Origin: Corynebacterium suicordis DSM 45110
Lineage (GTDB): Bacteria; Actinomycetota; Actinomycetes; Mycobacteriales; Mycobacteriaceae
DNA length: 41,771 nucleotides
Assembly (NCBI RefSeq): GCF_015351405.1
Contig: NZ_JADKMY010000004.1
Location: 1 to 41,771, forward strand
Reading direction: 5' to 3'
The notes under the pieces were generated by a model. That model worked only from the letters and a program-made list of their open reading frames with translations, searched no databases and was not told the DNA's origin. Shown here one piece after another: positions 24,225 through 32,700 of this stretch (position 1 is the stretch's first letter; each line of letters opens with the position of its first letter). Made by a program: the position numbers and the translations under genes.

Positions 24225-24797
24225 ATGAAACGTTCAACCATCATTATCGCCTCGGTCGTGGCGTTGTTTGTATTGCTCGGCGGCTTGGCATGGGCCGCAG
24301 CATCGTTGACCAGTAATGAACCAGAACAGCCTCCAGCTCCTGCATCTGATGCAGACCAGCGGATAGATCCGGCATCAAACGATGTCTTTGTGGCAGCTGA
24401 AGGAGTCATGGCTGCGCTGCTGTCGATGCGGCCCGCAGAACAGGAGAGCCCCTACGACCAGTATGCGACCGTGCAGGATCGGCTTTCCGGCCGGTTGTTG
24501 CGTGTTGCACAGAATCCTCCCACTGATGATATGAGCAAGAAGACATGGCCCGAGCAGTGGGAAGACTGGGCTCGCTCGGGAGATCGCGTGCAAGGATTTG
24601 TCACCCGCGCTCCAGGTACTGAGCCCGCGGCCGAGGATGCAACAACCGCTGAGGTCACGGTCGATATGGAACAAAAAGTCATTCACCCAGATGGTGACAT
24701 GACTCCGTATCGGTCGAGCGTGGCCACGGTTTCCATGGTCAAGGAGGAGGGGGTGTGGAAGGCAGAAAACTACCAGATCAGACACGTGAACTTCTAA
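24225..24797 (+). CDS. Membrane-anchored NTF2-like T4SS protein, 190 aa
   Basis: A single N-terminal membrane helix (about 6-27: IIIASVVALFVLLGGLAWA) is followed by an external domain with helices (VFVAAEGVMAALLSM, WPEQWEDWARSGDRV) and strands ending EEGVWKAENYQIRHV. The topology and final W-containing strand resemble VirB8/TcpC-type transfer proteins. RBS AAAAGGAAAG. It sits directly after the wall hydrolase, so it may tether or regulate that enzyme in the apparatus. The family is not certain. Confidence 0.65.
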   Translation: MKRSTIIIASVVALFVLLGGLAWAAASLTSNEPEQPPAPASDADQRIDPASNDVFVAAEGVMAALLSMRPAEQESPYDQYATVQDRLSGRLLRVAQNPPTDDMSKKTWPEQWEDWARSGDRVQGFVTRAPGTEPAAEDATTAEVTVDMEQKVIHPDGDMTPYRSSVATVSMVKEEGVWKAENYQIRHVNF

Positions 24798-24837
24798 CCC
24801 CCCACCCCGCATCAACGGAAGAATAAAGGAAAACATC

Positions 24838-25545
24838 ATGGCTTTGAGCAAGGCAGATAAAGACCGCTGGGCAGAGATCGACAAGATGGTCTTTGAGGCC
24901 AAAGACGAATTGAAAGCAGCGACAAATCATCGCCAGCTGTTCGACTTTGCCGAAGAAAACGGCCTCGGGAACAAGAACGACTTCGGAAAGTTCAAAGCAT
25001 CACTGCGCAAGATCAGCGTTGACTACAACGCGCTTCGTGAAGAGACGAAGGAACGACGCGACGCAGAACTGCTTGAACAGGCACAAGAAATGGAAATGAA
25101 CGCGGAAGGCTTGCCGTTCATCCAGCTCGAGTCCGCAGCAATGGAAAAAGATGATGAAGCCAGCTTCGCCATCACCGATGTCGAAGGCACGGCCCTGTGG
25201 TTCGGGCGATTCAGTTCCAAGTTCGAGCGCATCCGCAAGGAAGGCGACTTGGTCTCTGCGGAACAATCTGCCGCAGACAAAGCCGTCTACGCGGCCGCGA
25301 CAGCGCGCAAAGCACTGGGCATCGACAATATCGCCCTGTGGCTGACGACATCATGCCCAGACTTGGATGAAGACAGCTTGCGCGTGGCTGGTGCCCGCCA
25401 GGGCGTGGCACTGAGCATCACCGTTGACCAAGACGCGGATAAGGCACTGTTTATGGCTCAGATGGGTGGCTTCCGCAACCTGCGCGACGTGCCCGAGGCT
25501 GAGCTGGCGGCACTGGTTGAATCCGAGTCCGACGAGGAAGGCTAA
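24838..25545 (+). CDS. Hypothetical cytoplasmic transfer-operon protein, 235 aa
   Basis: Soluble, acidic and helical. The first ~90 residues look like coiled coil (DRWAEIDKMVFEAKDELKAA, ALREETKERRDAELLEQAQE). The second half contains strands ITDVEGTALWFGRF and IDNIALWLTTSCPDL, a pattern that recalls RNase H-like or NYN-like strands but has no catalytic motif I can name. RBS AAAGGAAAA. It lies 4 nt before the coupling-protein gene, suggesting a cytoplasmic adaptor or relaxosome partner. Confidence 0.6.
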   Translation: MALSKADKDRWAEIDKMVFEAKDELKAATNHRQLFDFAEENGLGNKNDFGKFKASLRKISVDYNALREETKERRDAELLEQAQEMEMNAEGLPFIQLESAAMEKDDEASFAITDVEGTALWFGRFSSKFERIRKEGDLVSAEQSAADKAVYAAATARKALGIDNIALWLTTSCPDLDEDSLRVAGARQGVALSITVDQDADKALFMAQMGGFRNLRDVPEAELAALVESESDEEG

Positions 25546-25549
25546 GCCC

Positions 25550-27346
25550 ATGTCAACAAGTGTGAGAAATCGCAGTGATCACGGAGGGATGCCCTACTGG
25601 GCAGGCCCGTATGTCCTTGGCGGAGTACTCGTCGTGTTGTGGCTGATCTTTTGGGCAGGCCAAGCTATCAGCGGGCCGGGAGTTTCCGTGAACCCACTGG
25701 TGCACCTGATGGGCATGATCAAGCCTTCGAAGGCCCAGCACTACAGTGTGCTCGGAGCCATCATCAGCGTGGTTATTCTCGCGCTGATCTTTGGCGTCAT
25801 CATGTGGCTGGTACGAAAGTCCCGCGATCGTACCTCCCGCGGCGGATCGGTACGCCACGCGACAAAGTCACTGGCCAGCCGTGCCCAGATCGAGAAGATG
25901 GGCCGGAAGTCCGTTGAACAGTCTCAGCAACACCTGAAGATGGATCTCCCTGACTGGGCAGGCCCTGGCCTGCTGGTGGGACGAGAGCTGTCGACCGGCA
26001 AAGAAGTCTGGCTGGACTACGAAACCCTGATGCTGGACACCTGGCCCGCCCGCTACGGTAAAACCACCGGGCGCGTGTTCCCGATGATGCTCGATGCCCC
26101 AGGCGCAGTCGTGGCGACCTCGAACAAACCCGATCTGATCGGTGACACCATCGCCTTGCGCGAAGCCGTCGGCACCTGCTGGGTGGGAGATCCACAACGG
26201 ATCTACACCGGCGGCAATGCCCGGCCATCATTCTGGGTTGATCCCCTGGACTACATTCGGCGTCGCCCCGCTGATGAGTGGGACTCGGCGGCAGGCGATC
26301 TAGCGCGGCTGTTCGCCGATGATGCAGGCGTGTCCGTAGGCTCTGGTGGCGATGATGCGATGTGGCGCAATAGCGGTGCTGAACTGCTGGCCTGCATGTT
26401 GCTGGCCGCAGCGGTGGAAGATCGCCCTATTACGGACGTGCTGGACTGGGCTAACGATGAATCCGACCGCTCCATCGTGGACATTCTCAAGCGCCACGAC
26501 TGGCCGAGCATGGCGATGCTGGCTAACGGCAGCTACAACCTCGTTGATCGCACCCGCTCGGGTGTGTTCTTCTCTATGAAGTCCATGGTCACCCCACTGG
26601 CCACCAAGGTGTTCCAGAACTGGGTAACTGATCCGCAATCCGACGAGGTGCCAAAGTTCAGCCCCGATGAGTTCGTTGCGGCCCATGACCGGGGAGAATG
26701 CCCGACGCTGTACCTACTCTCGGATAAGCGGCGTGCGGGCTCTGCCTCACTACTGGTGATCCTGTTGACTGTCTGGGTCACCGAAGCAGCGGAATACTCC
26801 GCATTCCGCCAAGGTGGCCGCTTGAAGACTCCGCTTGTGATGCCGCTGGATGAGATTGCCAACACCGTGACCTGGCAGGGTATGCCCGATGCCTACTCAC
26901 ACTTTGGCTCCAAGGGAATCATCATCGCCTCGATCCTCCAGTCCTATGGCCAGGCCAAAGAAATTTGGGGAGAAAACAAGGCAGGTGTGCTCCGCGACAA
27001 CGCTGCGCTGATGATCGGCGGCGGTATCAAAGACTCTGCCTACCTCAAGGAGATCGAAACGCTCATTGGTGAGTACGAGTCCCGGAAGGTCAGCCACAGC
27101 TCTGAGTCCGATTCGTATAAGACCTCCGCGTCGGTCTCTCATGACGATAAATCGATCCTGACCGCTGCTGAGCTGCGCGATATGGACCCGCACATGATGC
27201 TGGTTATCGCGCCAAAGCGCCGCCCGGTGCTGGTTGAGACGATCCCATTCTGGGAGCGCACGTTCCGCCCGGAAATTGAAGCTCAACGCAAGCTCATTGA
27301 ACAGGCCAAGCACGATGCTGCTGCTCTTGCAGCAGCCGAGCAATAG
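25550..27346 (+). CDS. VirD4/TraG-type coupling protein (T4CP)
   Basis: 598 aa from the ATG at 25550 (GAGGAAGG upstream); the longer open frame to 25424 overlaps the previous gene and is ignored. Two N-terminal membrane helices (about 20-39 and 66-88) precede a cytoplasmic ATPase. Its P-loop, WPARYGKTTG (about 165-174), is an unusual variant of GxxxxGK[ST] shared by actinobacterial TraG-like proteins. Walker B is PLVMPLDEIAN (about 430), followed by the TraG C-terminal stretch GIIIASILQSYGQAKEIWGE. It docks the TraA-bound DNA strand to the channel. It is co-transcribed with the small genes that follow. Confidence 0.88.
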   Translation: MSTSVRNRSDHGGMPYWAGPYVLGGVLVVLWLIFWAGQAISGPGVSVNPLVHLMGMIKPSKAQHYSVLGAIISVVILALIFGVIMWLVRKSRDRTSRGGSVRHATKSLASRAQIEKMGRKSVEQSQQHLKMDLPDWAGPGLLVGRELSTGKEVWLDYETLMLDTWPARYGKTTGRVFPMMLDAPGAVVATSNKPDLIGDTIALREAVGTCWVGDPQRIYTGGNARPSFWVDPLDYIRRRPADEWDSAAGDLARLFADDAGVSVGSGGDDAMWRNSGAELLACMLLAAAVEDRPITDVLDWANDESDRSIVDILKRHDWPSMAMLANGSYNLVDRTRSGVFFSMKSMVTPLATKVFQNWVTDPQSDEVPKFSPDEFVAAHDRGECPTLYLLSDKRRAGSASLLVILLTVWVTEAAEYSAFRQGGRLKTPLVMPLDEIANTVTWQGMPDAYSHFGSKGIIIASILQSYGQAKEIWGENKAGVLRDNAALMIGGGIKDSAYLKEIETLIGEYESRKVSHSSESDSYKTSASVSHDDKSILTAAELRDMDPHMMLVIAPKRRPVLVETIPFWERTFRPEIEAQRKLIEQAKHDAAALAAAEQ

Positions 27347-27359
27347 AAGGAGTCCAGTG

Positions 27360-27905
27360 ATGGCAACGTTGATCCAAAAAGCAATCGAAAAGACGATGGG
27401 GAATCTTTTCCAACAAAAGATTCAAGAACCCACATTCACGTCGTCAAAGACAGCATTTGCACATTTCAACAGCGATGGTGATGAACTAACTCACCGCCTC
27501 GAGCGACTATCAGATAAGCACGCTCGTGCAGCGATGGCTCGTGAGCTGGAGTTGCCAGTGCAGACACGTTTTAGTGATGTCTTTGAGTTCGTTGACCGGG
27601 TCGTCGTGGATCTGTACGGCACCCAGACAAGCAACGAGTGGCGTTGGTGTGAGCAGTACTACCGGCACAAGCCCGCCCTACGGCGATTAACCCTGATGTG
27701 GGTGACGTGGGAAAACATGCGCGCCGAGATGCCCGCCACCGGCGAGGAAGTCTGGATGCGCACTATTGGCGATTATCACATGAACATGCTGATGGGCAGC
27801 CGTGGGCCTTTTACTCGATGCACCACCAAACACAACCCGGATTCAGCACTGGCTGTTGTTCCCCTCACCCAGAATCTGGCCGAGCCAGACGAAGACAAGG
27901 AGTAA
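27360..27905 (+). CDS. DUF4913-like protein, 181 aa
   Basis: The start at 27360 follows AAGGAG; upstream in-frame codons lie inside the coupling-protein gene. The C-terminal half matches the pattern I know from DUF4913 proteins of actinobacterial conjugative elements: EWRWCEQYYRHKPALRRLTLMW, then EEVWMRTIGDYHMNML and SRGPFTRC. The biochemical role of the family is not established. Its constant place beside TraG/TraA genes suggests a relaxosome or coupling accessory factor. There is no membrane segment. Confidence 0.78.
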   Translation: MATLIQKAIEKTMGNLFQQKIQEPTFTSSKTAFAHFNSDGDELTHRLERLSDKHARAAMARELELPVQTRFSDVFEFVDRVVVDLYGTQTSNEWRWCEQYYRHKPALRRLTLMWVTWENMRAEMPATGEEVWMRTIGDYHMNMLMGSRGPFTRCTTKHNPDSALAVVPLTQNLAEPDEDKE

Positions 27906-27908
27906 ATC

Positions 27909-28808
27909 ATGGATCCTCTACAGCAGCTTGATCAAGAATTAGAACAAGCCTTTGCCTCTGTGCATCGTTCCGGCGCACAGACGATGCGAGACTTGCGCAC
28001 TCGCACGGCCATGGGGCGGGGCACTCGTGCCAACCCAGCAAGGTCAGCCGCTCGACGAACAAAAGTTCCTGGCCGTCGCCAGTTGCGCCGCATGACACCA
28101 GGGCAACTTTCGGGATACATGGTCTCGGTGAACACTCGAGGCATGGCGGGAGAGAAGATAAGTACTGAAGCTCGCCGGATCTCCGCCGAGCTTGGCCGTC
28201 GGGAAATGAACAAAACCCAAGGACAGTGGAACACCATGGGAAACACCTGGCCGCAAGAAGCAGGCTTCCGCCAACCTGTAGACACCCCTGAACGTAGACC
28301 AGTGGCACCTGCCCAGACCGCCGATGTCGCAGCAGCCCGCGAAGAAGCAATCGCCGCGCAAGACGCCGCGATTAACGCGCAAACAGAGGCACACGAGGCT
28401 CGCCAGGAAGCTGAATCAGCAAATGCGCGAGCAAGACAATCCACCCAAGTTGATACGTCACCCCTGGATGCGGCATTTACTGCGGTCGCGGCAGTAGGAA
28501 CTGTCACTGCCGTTGATGAAGTAGTGGATGCCGTTGATGGACGGGCAAGTGAGCTCGGAGTATCCCCCATTGCGGACTCGGAGAGTGACGCCAGTGCAGA
28601 TCTCGTCAATGACCTGGTCGAAGATGGCGCTGACCAGGAGTTGATCGATGCGGCGGATTTTGGACAGAGTGCGGTGGCAGGTGGTGATGTCGCTGAAGCA
28701 CTAGGGGCAGAATCCTCAACCCAGGACAAGACAATGGAGCTGGGAACTGACACCAGCAACGAGATGCCCAGCGTGACCCCATCGCCAGGTCAAGGAGCTG
28801 AGATTTAA
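27909..28808 (+). CDS. Hypothetical protein, 299 aa, last gene of the transfer operon
   Basis: Not recognised. The N-terminal 110 residues are basic (RTRTAMGRGTRANPARSAARR, written here as about residues 30-51, and MTPGQLSGYMVSVNTRG) and could bind DNA. Residues about 135-175 are an alanine/glutamate/glutamine-rich coiled coil. The C-terminal half is acidic and of low complexity. It starts 3 nt after the DUF4913-like gene with AAGGAG upstream. Given its position between the coupling protein and the relaxase it may be a DNA-binding relaxosome accessory. It ends 8 nt before the structured-RNA region. Confidence 0.6.
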   Translation: MDPLQQLDQELEQAFASVHRSGAQTMRDLRTRTAMGRGTRANPARSAARRTKVPGRRQLRRMTPGQLSGYMVSVNTRGMAGEKISTEARRISAELGRREMNKTQGQWNTMGNTWPQEAGFRQPVDTPERRPVAPAQTADVAAAREEAIAAQDAAINAQTEAHEARQEAESANARARQSTQVDTSPLDAAFTAVAAVGTVTAVDEVVDAVDGRASELGVSPIADSESDASADLVNDLVEDGADQELIDAADFGQSAVAGGDVAEALGAESSTQDKTMELGTDTSNEMPSVTPSPGQGAEI

Positions 28809-28815
28809 TCGGGCA

Positions 28816-28946
28816 TCCTCGTCAGTGAAAGAGGCTGGTGATCAGACGTGTAAAAGCGCCGATCGCCAGCCAAAAAAGGAACCGGCCCTAAGGTGTAAAA
28901 CCTTAGCGCCGGTGTCCTGTCAGTGCGGGTATTGTCCCGCTTTATG
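28816..28946 (+). ncRNA. Structured RNA upstream of the Abi-family gene (abiF-type RNA candidate)
   Basis: Three strong hairpins occur in 130 nt. H1: GGCTGGTGATC (28833-28843) with GATCGCCAGCC (28861-28871), 17-nt loop. H2: ACCGGC-C-CTAAGG (28881-28893) with CCTTAG-C-GCCGGT (28901-28913), 7-nt loop. H3: GCGGG/CCCGC (28925-28940) followed by TTTAT, a terminator-like end. The loops of H1 and H2 share GTGTAAAA (28848-28855 and 28893-28900). Rfam describes an abiF RNA motif upstream of abi genes (from memory), and such RNAs have been reported as antitoxins of HEPN Abi proteins. The 5' end and promoter are not defined. Confidence 0.7.
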
Positions 28947-28981
28947 ATTGAAATCCTAACCCACATCCGAAAGAAAGGCAA

Positions 28982-29734
28982 ATGCTAGTGCCCAGGTTGA
29001 CCTACGCGGCCGCGAGACAAATCGAACAGGCCATCCCCATAACTCGATTTCAGACTTACAAGCAGGCTACGAATGGAACGGTCGCTGCCGCGCAGCTCTA
29101 CTTGTGGAACATTCAGGCTGCGAGTGCGGTGACGGAGCTGACCGGATTAGTGGAAGTGCTGCTCCGCGATACGATCGACACACATTTGCGCAGCTGGAAT
29201 ATAAGCAGCGGCGGAGGAGACGATTGGATCGTCAACCCGAAACCAACTGCCTTGAGTCACGTAGTTCGCCCTGATGTGCCGCCAAATTGGAGGCCCAGGT
29301 GGCAGGGGGAACTGTACTTCCGGTGGTGGGAGAAGAATGCTTTGCAGAACCACGATGTTCCGCGTCCGAATGCTAGATCGAGACGGAGAATACCAGCGAC
29401 GCATGATGATCTCGTGGCTAGCCTGAATTTTGGATCGTGGACTAGCATTCTGCCTAGCCCGGATGCGGAAGACGGCAATAATCGCCTCACAATTTGGGAT
29501 AGCGCATTATCACCGGGGTTCGGTGGAGTGCGTCGTGAAGCGGTGTATCGCTATGCGCACGAGTTGCGGTGGATGAGAAACCGGGCAGCACACCTTCGTC
29601 CCCTGCTCAATACTGACGATCTCAGGATGACGCATCGCTACGCAGTCCGTCTTCTACATGCCATGGACGCTGACTTCGCGCAGATCATCGCAGGCCAAGC
29701 GGTTCTCCCCACAATTATTAAAGCTAAGCCCTAA
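28982..29734 (+). CDS. Abi-family (AbiD/AbiF-like, Abi_2) HEPN protein
   Basis: 250 aa. The layout is that of the Abi_2 family: RFQTYKQATNG and QLYLWNIQAASAVTEL at the start, EVLLRDTIDTHL (57-69), SLNFGSWTSIL (147-157) matching the usual L.FG.W..L motif, LTIWDSALSPGF (169-180), and the HEPN signature RNRAAH (Arg199 to His204). Arg62...His68 gives a second R-x5-H. These proteins are RNases that cause growth arrest on phage infection. It starts 36 nt after a structured RNA with a terminator-like end, as expected if the RNA is a separate antitoxin. RBS AAAGG. It lies tail to tail with the relaxase gene (49 nt apart). Confidence 0.85.
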   Translation: MLVPRLTYAAARQIEQAIPITRFQTYKQATNGTVAAAQLYLWNIQAASAVTELTGLVEVLLRDTIDTHLRSWNISSGGGDDWIVNPKPTALSHVVRPDVPPNWRPRWQGELYFRWWEKNALQNHDVPRPNARSRRRIPATHDDLVASLNFGSWTSILPSPDAEDGNNRLTIWDSALSPGFGGVRREAVYRYAHELRWMRNRAAHLRPLLNTDDLRMTHRYAVRLLHAMDADFAQIIAGQAVLPTIIKAKP

Positions 29735-29782
29735 GTATCGATCTGCTGCTAGGAGACCAAGTAGGGCCAATGGGTCGGAAGA

Positions 29783-32700
29783 CTATAGATCGAATCCGCG
29801 ATCGTGGCCCCGATCGATGTCGGTATCCTGCGCCGAAGATTGGTCAAACAGATCCATGAAAGATGTCTCGGTGGCATCTTCCTCCTCGTCGAGCTGTTCC
29901 CGGCGCAGCTCCAGTTCGGCGCGAAGCTCCGTATCCTGGCCGTCCTCTGATGGTGGTAAACAGATCGGCTCGGCATCGTCATCAAGATAGAACGCTGACG
30001 AATCAAGCCAGTTCGATAGCCGCTCCACAGGAGTCTCACCCACACCGAACTCTGTATTGGTGGCCATCTCCACAGCCACCAGAGCAGTGCCGTCAAGATC
30101 CAAACCACGAGTAACATAGCCAGCGGCCTGGGCGATGATCTGCTGCTGGTCAGCAGGGGTCAACTCTGCACTGCGATCGATGATCTGATCCATCCACGCG
30201 GTGGTGTACTGCGTGGCCAACTCGGCCGCGATCGCCTCGATAGAGCGTGCTGCGGGTTGGGCAGCTGGTGGGGTGATGAGCCCAGCGTCGACGCCACGTC
30301 CTGCCACCCACTCATGCAGCTGGTCATCCTGACCAGCCCAGCGTGGAGGCAGCTGCGGCACAGCCGCATGGTCGACAACGAGCGCATCGATCCGGCGAGC
30401 CAGCGTAGCTGGCACATTGGAGACGGTCTCAATATCGCCAGTAAGCTCCAGCCAGTGCTCACGGAAATCCACACCAGATAGTGCCGCCAGTGTGGCGGAG
30501 GTGGATACTCGGCCCATTCCAGCATCATCGATGTGAGAAGCCACAGGTAGAGCCTCCAGGCGTGTGGCCAGCTCATGGGTGGCAAACTGACCGGCCAGGT
30601 GCAGGGCCCCCTCGCGGTAGTCCTCCTCGGCGATGCCGCGCAATTCGTCCACATCTGGGGTGGGGGAGTAGTCCACCAGATCAGCCAGATCGGAACCACC
30701 CAGGTCAACATCGACCAGAGACAGGTTGCCGTCCACGGTCACGTCCTGGGCCGAGAGGCCGTGGATGCCCGTTGCCTGCATATTGGTGTGAACAATCGTG
30801 GCACCATCAAAGGTGGCCTGTCCGAGATCTCCTCGGGTGAATCGCACGCGCTGCATCTGTGCAGTGCTGAAATCAGATCCCGTGAGATCACAGTTGCGGA
30901 AGACCGTCTCAGTCGAGTGGGCCTCGGTGCCCAGTCGTGCGCCGGTGGCAGAGATGCCCCCGTGGCAGTCGATGAACCGCACACCGGAAAGCGTGGCCCC
31001 GTCCAGAGCCATCCCGTCGATCTGGCAATTGATGAGCGTGACGCCAGTCAGCGTCCGTCCTCGGAGGTCAACGCCACGTAGATCAGCGTCTACGAGCGTA
31101 TAACCGTCACCAACACCCGTGGAGTGCTCACTCAGGCGCTCTAACGCGCTGTCAGCGAATATACGCAGGTCAGAGTCCTGCCCATTCCAGTGTGGAGCCA
31201 GCAGAGAACGGTTTGGACGTGCAGGATCGTCCCGATCCGGGAGTGCTGCCTTCAGGCGATAGGCAATCAGCCCCGCGGCATCCTTCTCAGTGCCGTCGGC
31301 CGCGGCCACGGCATCAGCAATCACAGCCTCGTGGTCAGTGCGTGTGGCGACCAGATCGCCAGCGATCGCTGCCAGCCGTTCGCGTGCATCATCATCGATC
31401 GATGCAGCGACAATGCCAGGCAGGTAGGACAGGTGGTGATCAATACGGTGGCCACCGTATTCACGGGCAAGGATCGCGGCCGCGTGGCCATAGAGCTGCT
31501 CGGTGCGTTCCAGGGAGAACTCGTCGGCTGCCGCGCGATCGCGGATCGTGTGTGCCGCCACAGGGGAATCATCGCGGACCAGGATCGACTCGAGCACTGC
31601 CCGGCCTTCATCGGCCGGGGTGTCACCAGCCATATGCTGATGCTGATCTTCGGCATCCACGGCAGTTTCCACGCGGCCATCGGTGACGGGGTAGAAGTGA
31701 TTCTCTTCCTTGCCACGAGTCACGGCCACATAAGCCAGCTGACGAGAAACCGACTTGTCGACAATGCCGCGGGTGATCTCCACGGTGGCTCCCTGAGAGC
31801 GGTGCACGGTACAGCCGTAACCCAGCTGCATGTGTGCTTGGACGTACCACTGCGGAATGTGAACCGACTCGCCGAGCTTGCCCTTGGCGTCCATTCGTCG
31901 GGTCAGTGCGGAGCCGTCGGGTAGCACGAGATCCAGGCGCAGCAGCTCGGAGTTGTCGATCTCGACAGGTCGTCCATCAGTGGTGGGCAGCTTGGCGTTA
32001 CGCCGAGCAAGCAGGGTGTCGCCCACACCGGCGGTAGCCTCCTTCAGGGCGATCGTTGGGCCGTCAAGATCAACGTCGCCTGCGGCGACGCGAGCCTTTT
32101 GGATCAAGGAGTTAATCGTTCCGACGTCACGATTCGTCGGGGCGATAATCAGTGAGTGCTTGCCTTGGGCACGGTCGCCCAAGTGATCGCGCACTGCCTG
32201 GTTGATGACATTGGCACGCCCACCGGAATGCACCCAGCCACGCTCGTAGAACAGATCAAGGGCTTCGGTCTTGCCTTGGCGCAACGCCAGGGTGTTCTCT
32301 GCTTGCTCGGTGTCGGCACCCATACGCACAACCGTGTCGAGTTCGACCGCGTTGGTCGTTTCGCACAGTCGAGAGAAGATGCCGCCACGTCCCACGGGGC
32401 CGAGCTGTTGAGGGTCACCGACCATGCGGATGACAGCGCCCGTTGCGTTAGCGATCTCGGTCAGTGCTGCGAGATCTGCGGTCGTGGCCATGCCTGCCTC
32501 ATCGACAAGCAGCATGTCGCCAGGGTTCAAAGACACCGGAAGGTTCGACACATCGCCAGGCTCTACTCCGTCGTACTTTCCCTGCCACGGGTAGACCAGG
32601 CTGGCCAGCGTCATGCCGGGAGCATCGATCTCAGAGCCCAGCGTGCGTGCGGCCGACTTCTGGGCCGACAAGGCCACAACCTTATGTCCTTGCTGACGCC

